Assembly: GCA_020796225.1 (NCBI GenBank)
Contig: CM036756.1
Span: 54,652,616-54,716,615, forward strand
Direction: 5' to 3'
DNA from: Arion vulgaris
Lineage: Eukaryota > Mollusca > Gastropoda > Stylommatophora > Arionidae
DNA length: 64,000 bases
The position numbers and the translations under genes are program-made. The notes under the pieces were generated by a model that searched no databases, was not told the origin of the DNA, and saw only the letters and a list, made by a program, of their open reading frames with translations. Below are positions 22,401 to 42,025 of the stretch, piece by piece. How positions within the stretch are numbered: the stretch's first letter is position 1; the number at the start of each line of letters is the position of its first letter.

Positions 22401-25400
22401 TTATATTGTTATTGGATGGATGCACTTGTTATATTGTTATTCGATGGATGACTTTGTTACATTGTTATTGACGGATGCAGCTAATTGTTATTGATGATGC
22501 ACTTTGTTATATTGTTATCAGATGGATGCACTTTGTTATATTGTTATTAGATGGATGCACTTTGTTATATTGTTATTGAGATGGATGCACTTTGTTATAT
22601 TGTTATTAGATGGATGCACTTTTGTTATATTGTTATGATGATGCACTTTGTTATATTGTTATTGAGGATGACCTGTTATATTGTTGATGAGGATCACTTT
22701 GTTATATTGTTATTGATGGATGACTTTGTTATTGTTAGATGCGCACTTTAGTTATATTGTTATTAGATGGATGCACTTGTTATATTGTTTATTATTGATG
22801 GATGCACTTTGTTATATTGTTATTGGAGGGATGCACTTTTGTTATATTGTTATTAGATGGATGCACTTTGTTATATTGTTATTGTGATGGATGAATTTTG
22901 TTATATTGTTATTAGATGGATGCACTTTGTTATATTGTTATTAGATGATGCACTTTGTATATTTATTACGATGGATGCACCTTTGTTATATTGTTATTTG
23001 ATGATGCACTTTGTTATATTGTTATTGCGATGGATGCACTTTGTTATATTGTTATTGATTGTTGATGCACTTTGTTATATTGTTATTGGATGGATGCACT
23101 TTGTTATATTGTTATTAATGAATCATTTGTTATATTGTTATTGGATGGATGCATTTTGTTATATTGTTATTAGATGGATGCACTTTGTTATATTGTTATT
23201 AGATGGATGCACTTTGTTATATTGTTATTGGATGGATGCACTTGTTATATTGTTATTGATGGATGCACTTTGTTATATTGTTGATGGATGCACTTTGTTA
23301 TATTGTTATTGATGATGCACTTTGTTATATTGTTATTGGATGGATGCACTTTGTTATATTGTTATTGATGGATGCACTTTTTATATTGTTATTGGATGGA
23401 TGCACTTTGTTATATTGTTATTAGATGGATGCACTTTGTTATATTGTTATTAGATGGATGCACTTTGTTATATTTTATTAGATGGATGCAATTTTTGTTA
23501 TATTGTTATTGGATGGATGCACTTTGTTATATTGTTATTGTGATGGATGCACTTTGTTATATTGTTATTATGATGGATGACTTTGTTATATTGTTATTAG
23601 ATGGATGCATTTTTTGTTATATTGTTATTTGTTGATGAATGCACTTTGTTATATTGTTATTGTGATGGATGAACTTTGTTATATTGTTATTAGATGAATG
23701 CACTTTGTTATATTGTTATTGGATGGATGCACTTTGTTATATTGTTATTGGATGAATGCACTTTGTTATATTGTTATTGCGATGGATGCACTTTGTTATA
23801 TTGTTATTGAGATAGAATTGCACTTTTGTTATATTTGTTATTTTGATTAGATGCAACTTTGTTATATTGTTATTGCGATGGATGCACTTTGTTATATTGT
23901 TATTTGATGGATGCACTTTGTTATATTGTTATTGGATGGATGCATTTTGTTATATTGTTATTCGATGGATGCACTTTGTTATATTGTTATTGGATGGATG
24001 CACTTTGTTATATTGTTATTGGATTGATGCACTTTGTTATATTGTTATTGGATGGATGCACTTTGTTATATTGTTATTTGATGGATGCACTTTGTTATAT
24101 TGTTATTGGATGGATGCACTTTGTTATATTGTTATTGAGATGGATGCACTTTGTTATATTGTTATTGGATGATTGCACTTTTATATTGTTATTGCGATGG
24201 ATGCACTTTGTTATATTGTTATTAGATGGATGCACTTTGTTATATTGTTATTAGATGGATGCACTTTGTTATATTGTTATGATGATGCACTTTGTTATAT
24301 TGTTATTGGATGATGCACTTTGTTATATTGTTATTGGATGGATGCACTTTGTTATATTGTTATTGCGATGGATGCACTTTGTTATATTGTTATTTGATGG
24401 ATGCACTTTGTTATATTGTTATTAGATGGATGCACTTTGTTATATTGTTATTAGATGATGCACTTTGTTATATTGTTATTAGATGGATGCACTTTGTTAT
24501 ATTGTTATTAGATGATGCACTTTGTTATATTGTTATTGGATGGATGCATTTTGTTATATTGTTATTAGATGGATGCACTTTGTTATATTGTTATTGATGG
24601 ATGACTTTGTATATTGTTATTAGATGATGCACTTTTGTTATATTGTTATTAGATGGATGCACTTTGTTATATTGTTATTGGATGGATGCAATCACTTTGT
24701 TATATTGTTATGATGGATGCACTTTGTTATATTGTTATTGATGGATGCACTTTGTTATATTGTTAAGGATGGATGCACTTTGTTATATTGTTATTGATGG
24801 ATGACTTTATTATATTGTTATTAGATGATGCACTTGTTATATTGTTATTGCGATGGATGCATTTTGTTATATTGTTATTGATGGAATGCACTTGTTATAT
24901 TGTTATTGTGATGATATTTTGTTATATTGTTATTAGATGGATGCACTTTGTTATGATATGTTATTTAAGATGGATGCATCTTTGTTATATTGTTATTGGA
25001 TGGATGCACTTTGTTATATTGTTATTAGATGGATGCACTTTTGTTAGTGATTGTTATTAGATGGATGCACTTTGTTATATTGTTATTGGATGGATGCACT
25101 TTGTTATATTGTTATTGGGATGGATGCACTTTGTTATATTGTTATTAGATGGATGCACTTTGTTATATTGTTATTTGATGGATGCACTTTGTTATATTGT
25201 TATTAGATGGATGCACTTTGTTATATTGTTATTCGATGGATGCACTTTGTTATATTGTTATTGGATGGATGCACTTGTTATATTGTTATTGATGGATGTA
25301 CCTTTAAGTTAATTGTTATTGAGATGACTTTTGTTATATTGTTATTAGATGGATGCACTTTGTTATATTGTTATTGGATGGATGAACTTTGTTATATTGT

Positions 25401-25735
25401 TATTAGATGAATGCACTTTGTTATATTGTTATTGCGATGGATGACTTTGTTATATTGTTATTAGAGGAATGACTTTGTTATATTGTTATTGCGATGGATG
25501 CACTTTGTTATATTGTTATTGCGATGAATGACTTTGTTATATTGTTATTGCGATGGATGCACTTTGTTATATTGTTATTGGATGGATGACTTTTGTTATA
25601 TTGTTATTGGATGGATGCACTTTGTTATATTGTTATTAGATGAATGCACTTTGTTATATTGTTATTGCGATGGATGCACTTTGTTATATTGTTATTGGAT
25701 GGATGCACTTGTTATATTGTTTTTGATGATCTTTG
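19401..25735. repeat. 29 bp satellite array, main body
   Basis: Hundreds of units. Each contains GGATGCACTTTGTTATATTG plus GTTATT and a short variable linker (AGAT, GGAT, GCGAT, TGAT, GTGAT, GAGAT) giving 28-30 bp; the modal length is 29. Uniformity is highest from about 22900 to 25700. The unit has no stop codon in any + frame, so runs of intact units show long hydrophobic open frames cycling with an 87 bp (29-codon) period. Frequent indels and absence of a conserved start argue against coding. Confidence 0.95.
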
Positions 25736-33130
<7,395 letters not shown>

Positions 33131-33345
33131 TGAGTTTTGATCATAATAAATAATAAAATAAATAAATAAAACAACAACAACAAAACAACAACAAAAACAA
33201 AATAACAATAAAAAATAATAATAAAAAATAAATAATAATAAAACAAATTAACAACAACAACAACAACAACAACAAAAAAATAACAACAACAACAAAATAA
33301 CAACAACAACAACAACAATAAAACACAAGTAAACGGATAAAATCA
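33131..33345. repeat. (AAC)n/(AAT)n compound microsatellite
   Basis: Interspersed AAT, AAAT and AAC repeats over about 200 bp form the right border of the satellite. Confidence 0.9.
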
Positions 33346-33354
33346 ACGATATAT

Positions 33355-33612
33355 AGTCTTCTTCTTCTTCGAACGCTCAATATCGATCACTTGTTAATCA
33401 CTTTTTGTGTTATGTGTATGTGATCGGGAACATAAGAGCGATTGTACAGTGTCCCAAGTTATCCCTACAAGTAGGCCAGCATATCCGATTTCGCGACCGT
33501 TTATTTTTTAGGGTAGCATCCCCCAGTCCTACATTAGTCGCCCTCTACGACATGCCTTTTTATCGCAGATACTTGCTTTTTGCGGGCACCCGCACCACAT
33601 GGGCGATCATAT
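33355..33612 (-). mobile_element. Dispersed repeat family A (diverged)
   Basis: Contains CTTCTTCTTCGAACGCTC.ATATCGA.CAC and later CTACGACATGCC in family order, with more substitutions than other copies. Confidence 0.75.
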
Positions 33613-34140
33613 ACGCAGTAAAAATGCAGCTAAAAGAGCTTATTACCTTTTTGTTAGGGAAAAAGTGTCAACTGTAGAACACTTGCGCCACTTGTGCAAA
33701 TTTCACTTATCTCCAGTTCAGAAATTCTTACTATTTTAGTAGATAGGGGAATCAACTTTATATGAAAATTTATCACTGCTCGTAATGCACAATATTTGCT
33801 GTTACCAGAGACAATTTAGGATAACCTGACTTCATGGCACAGTAGAGCGTCAACACCCGAATTGATAGCAAACACCACAGAGATTTGTGAGATACTGATC
33901 GCCCACGCGCCGGCATGGCACCTGATGATGATGACCACAGTACTACGTCGACTTTACAAGAACAGTTGGCAGCAAATAATAATTTTTAAAAAAGGGGAAT
34001 CACCATCTTATCACCATTCATATACATACTCCCGGGGAAGACGTGGGCTGAAAGCAGAGATTGGAAAAATGATTCTGGAGAGAAAGAGAAAATTGAAAGG
34101 AGAGAGCATGTTCACTGTTCTAAACCAAACATAAAGTTAT
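33613..34140. other. No recognised gene
   Basis: A 90-codon frame at 33862-34134 has no recognisable domain. No supported feature. Confidence 0.35.
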
Positions 34141-34144
34141 TTGG

Positions 34145-34918
34145 TAATGGAACTCCATATTCGTCATTAATCCGTTCCGAGGATGATGAATATCGAAAAG
34201 ACGAATATCGAACAATTTTTTTCCCCTAGGAATTAACAAAAAAGGATTAATTCGTTCCCCGGCCTAAATTGTATCTATTCTATAACAAAATAAATTTTCA
34301 TTCTGTAAATTTTTGAAAGGGGACCTCGCCTTTCGGGAAATTATAGCTTCTAAAACACTATCACCAGCCCTTTGTTTTTCAGTTATCCAAACTAATAACA
34401 ACTTTTCCATGTCCTCAATGATTGGCGATCTATTAGAAGCAAGAATTGTTACACCTTGTGCGACTTCAGCTGATTTAATAGCATCCTTTTTTTATTATGC
34501 TAGCAATGGTAGTTCTCGGCATTTCAAATTCCTTTACTAAATCGGCGACACGTGTTCCAGCTTCAAACTTAGCAATAATTTTTTTAAAATCAATGGTACT
34601 TCCACTGTCTTTTTTTTTTTACCACCATTATCGTCACTACACTTCTTACGTCCCATGGTCACTAAATTTTTTGTAATAATAAATTGCAAAAACTGCAAAA
34701 GATTAAAAAATAACAAGAGTTTTATTGCGTGCACTTTCAAACAAGCGCTTCAGCCAAACAACCGACACAAAATGGCGATCAGCTGCTTTCTGCCGGCTTC
34801 CGGAGGTAGGACGAATATTGACTTTCGGACGAATATCGAAAAAAAATGTTGACGAAAAACAGGGCGAATATCGAAAAAGACGAATACTGGCGGGGACGAA
34901 TATTGGAGTTCCACTGTA
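34145..34918 (-). mobile_element. Tigger/pogo-like DNA transposon remnant
   Basis: The ends are inverted (ATGGAACTCCATATTCGTC on the left, GACGAATATTGGAGTTCCACTG on the right, split by a few mismatches) next to TA dinucleotides at 34145-34146 and 34917-34918. CAGTGGAAC-type ends with TA duplication are typical of pogo/Tigger elements. The minus strand from about 34656 to 34330 reads, across frameshifts, MGRKKCSDDNGGKKKKTVEV, KFEAGTRVADLVKEFEMPRT and MEKLLLVWITEKQRAGDSVL, matching the N-terminal CENP-B-like helix-turn-helix region of Tigger transposases. The catalytic DDE region is deleted, so the copy is non-autonomous. Confidence 0.8.
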
Positions 34919-35032
34919 TTTTAAAAGGAACGACAGTAGCTACTATAGAAGTTGCTAGCACAGTCTTGAAAAACGACACCAGACTGCAATAATGAGTTTT
35001 TATTGTTCGGAAATCTTTATATGTCATCATCA

Positions 35033-35570
35033 TCAAATAGCTTGTCCTGAGCAGAACTTTGCCACCCCAACATCCTCCGGAATTTCTCTCTCATAGACCA
35101 GATGTCCCGCCTCTGCAGCCATCATGTTCAAACTATTAGTTACATCCTGAATCCATCTTCTCTGTGGTCTTCCTCTTCTTTCTTTGCCGGTATGCTTTAT
35201 TCCATGATGGTCTTCTCCAGAACTTCATGTCTATTTATATGTCCAAAATATCTAAATTTTCTTTCTTATTTGTAGCATCAGCTAGTTTTCTTTGATTTTG
35301 AGTTCTTTCTGAATAGATCTATTTGTTCTCTTCTCTGTCCGTGATTTACGGAGGACTCTTCGGTAACGCTTATTTTAGAAAGCACACATATGTTTTCCAC
35401 TGCTTTATTAAATGTCCATGCTTCACACCCATACGTTGCCACTCCGAATATGTACTTATGTACTTACTTAATAACTGTCTTATAAATGGGTCGATCAGCA
35501 CTGGATAGAGATTTTTTAATCAGTAGTAAGTTTCTTTTGCTATCTACCGAAGATAACGTGCCCTATATAT
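35033..35570 (-). mobile_element. LINE 3' fragment, family L4
   Basis: Aligns by eye along its length with 15420-15990. Both show GAACTTTGCCACCCCAACA near the start and a TGTTCTCTTCTCTGTC block further on. The frame on the minus strand is interrupted repeatedly. Confidence 0.8.
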
Positions 35571-35860
35571 TCGCAACAGATGGGATTTGTGTGAACCCCA
35601 GGTAGCCTTTACCTTATCACAACAGTTCCGTAGTTCCCATTTGCGACATCCGCAGTAGACAACGTGGTTCTTTCTTTTTCTGCTATAGAGGAACCAGAGA
35701 ACCACACGATTACGGATCGTAGCTTAACAATCATGCTATGTTGCACATGTTATTTTTCTATGTATTATATTATACAATGCATCTGAGACAAAGATACAAT
35801 TGTAACATGCATTGTCTGAAAATATTCTCTGAGACTCCATTTTCAGAGTTCATTGTCTAT
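35571..35860. other. No recognised gene
   Basis: No supported feature. Confidence 0.35.
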
Positions 35861-35861
35861 T

Positions 35862-36080
35862 CCCAGGCGGAAGATATAGTTGGCTGTCCACTCTTGCCGT
35901 TAAGCGTAGGGATGGGAGCTTTAATTTGCATTTTATGGCCAGATGAGTCGTCCTTGTTGTGTTATATCCGTGTTTATGTAGTGTGGTCTTGATAGTGTCT
36001 ATCCATCTTTTCTTGGTCTTCCCTTAGCTCTAGTACCCGATCTATTTTTATTGTATTCATAGAGTTCATTATTGTGTTCA
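35862..36080 (-). mobile_element. LINE 3' fragment, family L6 (same family as the LINE at 44595-46445)
   Basis: The minus strand encodes TRAKGRPRKRWIDTIKTTLH-like sequence and ends in the block GGGATGGGAGCTTTAATTTG (as read on +), matching 46301-46445. It provides the uninterrupted version of the site into which the Penelope-like element inserted at 45241. Confidence 0.8.
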
Positions 36081-36181
36081 AATCACAGTTAATGCACCGA
36101 AAGGTGAAAACAGCAGGTTCTTGTATGAGTGGATATTGACAATTTATAGACTTTCAGTTTTCATGGGTTTTGTTTATTGAT

Positions 36182-36563
36182 AAGATAAGACCATCATAAT
36201 GTCACTTCGGTGAGTAACCATGTATGCTCCCATCTATTTCTTACACAGGAAGATCTTAGCTGCAGTGCACGAACTCTGTAGCACCGGCGAGGGTAATTTA
36301 GAAGATGCTGAAAATATTTTGTAAGAATTTTACTTTTTAATCTTTCTAATGAATGATGTCTGGGCAGAGTTTTTCCAGTTCTCCATTTTGAACTGCAATG
36401 GCACTTTTACGTTTTACCGTCTGTCTCCAATATGACTAGGAGCTCGAACTCACATACATTGACATCAGGGATCTCTGGAAAAATTTCACAACGGTTCCAT
36501 GAGGGAGCGAACTGAGTATGTTTGTAGCAAGAGGCGAGCATCTAACCTCTACGTCACAGAAGG
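36182..36563 (-). mobile_element. tRNA-derived SINE, family S1
   Basis: Full order on the minus strand: tRNA-like head at 36500-36563 (GTAGAGGTTAG and GTTCGCTCCCTC), body with GATCTCAGA-like and CTCCTAGTCATAT blocks, and the tail block GGTTACTCACCGAAGTGACA. It is diverged from the 4625 copy. Confidence 0.75.
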
Positions 36564-37720
36564 ACTTACATGGAGCTGCTATTCTGAACGTGCGGGTGCT
36601 CGCAGCAATGGGAGAACAGACAAGCTAGCAATAACACCACTAATTTCCGGATTGGGAAACGCTTTTTGGTTGCTCAGCAAAAATATATTGGATTAGAACG
36701 CTTAAATATATATTGAAAAAAACAATTGGAACTATACGTAGTACAAAGAGAATTGGATGTCAGAGGACTGAATGAGGAACGTGTTTTACCAATGTACATG
36801 TAGCATGCATATTCTTCACTATCTGCGGCAAAGTCTGGTCACCTGTGGTATGTCATATCCATAGTGTTGTGACCCCGGTTTAGTAACCAATATCTTATTT
36901 TTTCTGTAATGGAATTTGCATGTGCTTTATTTTATTAATATATACATTTATCTATTGAGGTCAAAAAGATAATTACTGGGAACCTCATAGGATCAGTTTT
37001 TGACATATGGGAGTAAAGCATTGAGAATAAATAGACAGACAGCCAATTCTCTGGAAACCACAGAGCCGTGGTTTTACAAAAAAATGTTACGGATTACATG
37101 GGTTGCTAAAATGACATGTTAATATGCTGAAATTGGTCAAGCCCCTATTGTTGGGATATAATATGACAAACGAATGATTAAAACACATGAGAACAACCGA
37201 AAAAATCAATTAGATAGGGGGAGGAGGCAAAGATCGTCAGGGTTAGACAATTGTGTACATCCTATTTTTTTTTCATAGCAAGAAAAATGTGTGACTTATG
37301 AACTGATAATCAAAACAGACGTTAGTTTAAATTCATGATTGCCTACATCAGCCTGCACGGCACAAGATGATGATAATACATATATTATTCATCATGAACT
37401 CAAACTTTCGTCGTGCATTTCTATTCACAAACAGAATGTTACTGGACTTTAAATTATTTTTACCTGTTCAAAACTATTTACAGTTTTCACGGACAACGTC
37501 GTTAGGTCCCTATTTTTCGTTGACCATCGTTGCATGGGGGACTGGCCCGTGTGTTGTCAGGGCTTACATGGGAAGCAAAGTAAATATTTCTCCTTACATT
37601 AAACGTTTCATTTTAAGAACTGTTAAATATATTGAAACTAAGGTGCATAATAATACAGCACATTGTAGAACAATTACTAAATTGTCAAACATACCTGCTG
37701 AAATGATTATATATTTGTAT
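36564..37720. other. No recognised gene
   Basis: A 118-codon + frame at 37367-37723 has no recognisable motif; the rest is unassigned. Confidence 0.35.
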
Positions 37721-37721
37721 T

Positions 37722-38030
37722 GATTGATAGATTGATAGTACCATCATCATTACACTTCGATCAGTAACCATGTGTGCTCCGATCTCTTCCTTACACAGGA
37801 AAATCTCAGCGGTAGTGCACGAAATCCGTAGCACCGGCAATGGAACCCCTAAATATATTTGTATGGTTAGGGGAAATCTATGACTTACAGGTAAGGTGCT
37901 AACCTCTTGCTTTTCGTCTTAAAACCCTTGAGGTGTGGAGCAATCGAGATATTTTCTCAGAGATCTCTGATTTCAGAGTAGGTAAGATCAAGTTCCTAGT
38001 CATATTGAGACGACGATAAAAATACCAGCT
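37722..38030. mobile_element. Rearranged SINE family S1 pieces, opposite orientations
   Basis: 37722-37845 matches the S1 tail on the minus strand (ATTACACTTCGATCAGTAAC, TCCTTACACAGGAAAATCTC). 37925-38030 matches the S1 body on the + strand (CAGAGATCTCTGATTTCAG, GTTCCTAGTCATATTGAGAC). The two halves face away from each other, so this is two truncated insertions or an inversion. Confidence 0.65.
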
Positions 38031-38124
38031 GATTTTTAATACCTGCTTAATTATTTTCTTATGTATTCAAAATAAATGGAACTAATACTTCTTCATATAG
38101 CATGTTATCTTCACGGGAGCTGCA

Positions 38125-38436
38125 ATGGACCGAAATGACATTCTTAACACGCTGAGAGAGTCCTTTCAAACAGAAGAGTTTCACGGTTGCGAGTCCCACT
38201 CGCTGACCAGATTGAAAGAGATGGGTGTCAATGTTGGTGCAGCCCGTAAAGAACGACATACCAAATATGAAAAGAGATTGATTAATCAACATCGAACTGG
38301 CGTGTTGGACTGCTGGACGCTGCTGGATTTGTTGAGGCGAAGATCGGAGCACATTTGGACATGTCCGGAATGCTATGATGATAGTTCTCTGATAACTGAT
38401 CTTCACAGCATCATTCTCGCCATAGCCAGCCTGTAA
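38125..38436 (+). repeat. Dispersed repeat with 103-codon frame, partner at 50300-50480
   Basis: The frame contains GAARKERHTKYEKRLINQHR and TGVLDCWTLLDLLRRRSEHI. 50300-50480 repeats the nucleotide sequence (ATTAATCAACATCGAACTGG, GCTGGATTTGTTGAGG.AGA) but has stops and indels. The block GATCGGAGCACAT.TGG also resembles the S1 SINE tail. Domain and family are not recognised. The open frame alone does not show it is coding. Confidence 0.55.
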
Positions 38437-38440
38437 GACT

Positions 38441-38744
38441 CAAGACCTCTAGCCATTTTCTTCTGCCTCCACAGTTGTGTTCATGGTTGGGGGCAGTTCT
38501 AGCAGGGGATACCGAAAAAATGCGATTCTTAAATTTCACGAGGTTAACGAATTGTGGACACATTTCTTTTTGCACTTTTAGAATTGGTTAGGATAAGTTA
38601 TGATGACTCACAGATCATGAAATCTTCGCATGGATGATATTCGATTTTGTTCAAAAATCAACAGTTTGTGATAATGATTACATCATAACTTTGTCAAATA
38701 TTAACCAATCAGCATGTAATTTTGCATGTTTGTTTACAATGAAA
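38441..38744. other. No recognised gene
   Basis: No supported feature. Confidence 0.35.
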
Positions 38745-38995
38745 TGAAAATCGTGGCATATCCTAAAGGACGTAGCCATCAACCACAGTAAATGAGTCGT
38801 TGATTTTCTAGGCACTACTTATACGTTCAGTAGTTTGCCGTTGCTTTCTGAACGGTGAGGTCTATTTTTACCTTTCGTAAAAATCACACGGAAACGAATT
38901 TGCTTCCAAACTTGCCCACCATGGGGTTTGAACCAGTTGCGCTTGGGTTTGTGATCGAGCTGACTACCGCTTGAGCTACAGACGTTCACAATTAA
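38745..38995 (-). mobile_element. tRNA-derived SINE, family S3 (best copy)
   Basis: On the minus strand the head shows TGTAGCTCAAGCGG (A box, 38967-38980) and GGTTCAAACCCCAT (B box, 38921-38934), with spacing close to that in tRNAs. The body that follows contains CTCACCGTTCAGAAAGCAAC and CAAACTACTGAACGTATAAG. Other copies: 5723-5975 (-), 40802-41035 (+), 58375-58580 (+). Confidence 0.85.
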
Positions 38996-39147
38996 AACAA
39001 TTAATTGTTTACAATAGAACTGTCTATAGCGTATATTATGGAAAGTCCAATATCTAAATTATATTCATTTTTATGTTGTTTTTTTTTACATTAGACAATT
39101 TTAAAACCATAAAAAGATAATTTTCAGGTGGTCAAAAAATAAAATCT

Positions 39148-39320
39148 ATTAAACATATACTATTGTCCATACTGCTTGCCAAACTCACACAATCTGTGTG
39201 TATACTGTTTGCCAAACTCACACAATCTGTGTGTATACTGTTTGCCAAACTCTATTAAACATATACTATTGTCCATACTGCTTGCCAAACTCACACAATC
39301 TGTGTGTATACTGTTTCATT
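39148..39320. repeat. Nested local duplication
   Basis: CTATTAAACATATACTATTG and the following CCAAACTCACACAATCTGTG block recur. The second block occurs three times and the first twice, giving an about 100 bp duplication with a 40 bp internal duplication. Confidence 0.9.
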
Positions 39321-40004
39321 TTGAATGAATTCGAATGTACCATTTCGTAAAAAATGTGTAATAAGTGACATCTATATTTTGCACGTCTAAAATAATTTTT
39401 CATGTCAAAGTTCTCATTGACCTTCTTGTATATAATGAACCCCAGAGACAATTACTTTCTTAGATAACTTAATGATATGACGAAGACAAATGTATACCTG
39501 ATAGATGGTGATGAAGCACAATGATTTTAAAACTGGAGATGCACATATCTCACTGACCCCAGCTCCACTAGTCTCTGACATCGCCGGCACAGTTTCCAGA
39601 CCACAACACGTAGAGTTAGAATTAAACGTCATCCAACACAAGCGATTAGTATAACAGCCTCAGACGCATGTTGTTCCATATCTCTGGTGTGTATTAAGAT
39701 GACTGTAGAGTCCAATCCTGGAATACAGACTCCTACAGCAGGGGGGAATACATCATCAATGTTGGACATGTAGATGTTGTATGTTGTTTTTCGTTTCGCT
39801 AAGGGAAAGTGAGACGTGACGAAGCCAAACTAAGACAGTATGCAGATATAAAACGTGTCAGATGAAAGCAAAAATACAACCAACCATGTTTTCTACATTC
39901 ATTGCCTCTCGAGACTATCAGGATGCTATCATTATCATCATCACAATTATTATTCTCATTTGTGCTCTAACATCATTCATTGGCATCTTTGTCCCAATAG
40001 ATAA
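39321..40004. other. No recognised gene
   Basis: A minus-strand frame at 39414-39641 is unrecognised. No supported feature. Confidence 0.35.
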
Positions 40005-40180
40005 TCCTTTTTGCCTCACATTGTTTGTTCTGTGCTGAATCACTACGACTATTGTGGCTGTAATAACCTATTCTGGAGAGTCAATCCTTGCCACAGTTGT
40101 TGCAGGTAAAACTGGAGACTGGAACTGATACGTAAGATGGTCTCTCTGCAATCTGCGCTCTCTTTTGCCTCCATATTTTC
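40005..40180 (-). mobile_element. RTE-like LINE 3' end, zinc-finger segment
   Basis: Same dispersed block as 195-343, with TTGTTCTGTGCTGAAT on the + strand and the minus-strand finger region. No adjoining RT. Confidence 0.6.
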
Positions 40181-40396
40181 CTTCTTTTCTTGTTTGCTCA
40201 ACATGTGGTTAGAGAAAAACTAAGAATAATGTACACTTAAGTAAAGGACCAACAATTTTGTTATACCCTGAGAGTATATATTGAGAATATTGGTCGTTAA
40301 GTTCTTTTTCTTTTCCTACATTTGGTGATGTGGTCAACATCGACATGTCTTTAGTTCCCATCGTTTCTTTTGTTTCCAACTGAGGCTGAGTCGTTC

Positions 40397-40660
40397 TTCT
40401 TCTTCTTCGAATGCTCCATATCGACCACTTGTTAACCACTCTGTGTGATTTGTATGTGATTGAGCCTAAGAGCGAATGTACGTTGTGCCAGTTATGCGTC
40501 AACAAGTAGGCCAGCACATGAGATTTCTGCGACGCTTTTTATTTACTAGGGCAGCTTCCTAGGTCCTACATCAGTCGCCTCTTACGACATGCCTTGTAGG
40601 TTGCAGTGGTACTTTGCTTCCCATTTGGGCCCTGGTACTTCACGGGCGGGTCAATCTTAG
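40397..40660 (-). mobile_element. Dispersed repeat family A
   Basis: Well-preserved copy with CTTCTTCTTCTTCGAATGC at the low end and CAGTCGCCTCTTACGACATG near the other. Confidence 0.85.
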
Positions 40661-40801
40661 AGCCGTTATGGTCAGAACTTGTTTTACTCCAACTGGAGAA
40701 TAAGATTATGGGACCACATACATACGAAGCAAGTGCACAAACTACTAATGCTTTTATCACAATTAACTCGTTGTTTTTGTCTCACTTAACATATTTGAAA
40801 A

Positions 40802-41035
40802 TACCTTCCGTAAACAACATATCACAACCCAAGAGTACCTGGTTCAAACTCCACGGTGGGCAAGTTTGAAGCAAATTCGTTTCCGTGGGATTTTTACGAA
40901 AGGTAAAATAATCCTCACCGTTCAGAAAGCAATGACAAACTACTGAACGTATAAGGGTGCCTAGAAAATCAACGACTCGTTTACTGTGGTTGATGGCTAC
41001 GTCCTGTAAAGGATATGCAACGACTTTAATTTCAG
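40802..41035 (+). mobile_element. tRNA-derived SINE, family S3
   Basis: Starts inside the tRNA-like head (TGGTTCAAACTCCACGG B box at 40840-40860) and continues through the full body to GGATATGCAACGA. The A box is missing or degraded. Confidence 0.8.
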
Positions 41036-41500
41036 CTAGCAGATTGTATTGTTAATTACCTCCCATATATCCTGGATTTTCAAAATAAAAATGTCATTTA
41101 AAATTTACTTGGTTACATCCCTTACGCAACAATAGAATGTTCAACGCTTATGACATCGGTACATGTCGGTTTCACGTTCTGTTTACAGAAATCAAAGGCT
41201 CGTAAGAAATACTTTTTTTCAAACCGATGTTTACTCTAAACTTTTTATGTCTTTTCTTTAATCCCAGCCATATATTCACACACGAACATCGTCTTTACAC
41301 ATTCCACACGCACTGACTCAGGTGAATACACAACACCCGATGGCAAGACCACATTTGCAATACAGATGTCCTGGACAGTGATGACATTCTAGGCATGTAG
41401 ACCTTGCTGAGCTAGCAACGTATGAGATGGCTGGGGAACGTACGTCGCATTTGCAATGGTAAAATCCAAGAGGGCATTCTGTAAGGCCTACTCGTAACTG
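41036..41500. other. No recognised gene
   Basis: No supported feature. Confidence 0.35.
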
Positions 41501-41503
41501 GTA

Positions 41504-41504
<1 letters not shown>

Positions 41505-41551
<47 letters not shown>
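41505..41551. repeat. (TA)n dinucleotide repeat
   Basis: Near-pure TA tract of about 46 bp. Confidence 0.9.
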
Positions 41552-41554
<3 letters not shown>

Positions 41555-41925
41555 AACAAGAATGAAAATCCAGTCCTTCGAAACGACATGCTACAGAAAG
41601 ATCATACCATGGACAGAAAAAAGGAAGAACACTGATATGATATCCTAAATGAACTGAATATTCAAGACAATTGGCTGATAAACAATATACCATACAGAAA
41701 AATTATATACTGTGGCCACATCAAGTGTCACGATGGAGAACAGCTTGGTGGGCAGGGTACCGGGATGCAGAAGCAGAGGCAGACCAAGAAGAAGATGGCT
41801 ACAAGATATAAAAGAAACCATGAATATGACTATCGGCGAAGTGTATGAACTGACTAGAGACAGAGTGAATTTCAGATGTGCTGCAAAGAGAGCAGCGTCC
41901 TATAAAGAACACGCACCTTCATGAT
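41552..41925 (+). mobile_element. LINE 3' fragment (RT C-terminal tail)
   Basis: A + frame ending at 41924 contains CRSRGRPRRRWLQDIKETMN and GEVYELTRDRVNFRCAAKRA, the basic patch and terminal helix typical of RTE-like RT tails. Upstream, YRKIIPWTEKRK-like sequence precedes stops. Confidence 0.8.
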
Positions 41926-41932
41926 GATGATA

Positions 41933-42025
41933 TATGTATATATATGTGTGTGTGTACGTGTATGTGTGCATGTGTGTGTATGTGTGCATGTGTGTGTGTG
42001 CGTGCATGTGAGAGTGTGTGTGTTA
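41933..42025. repeat. (TG)n-rich tract
   Basis: Imperfect GT/GTGTGCAT repeats directly after the LINE fragment. Confidence 0.85.
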
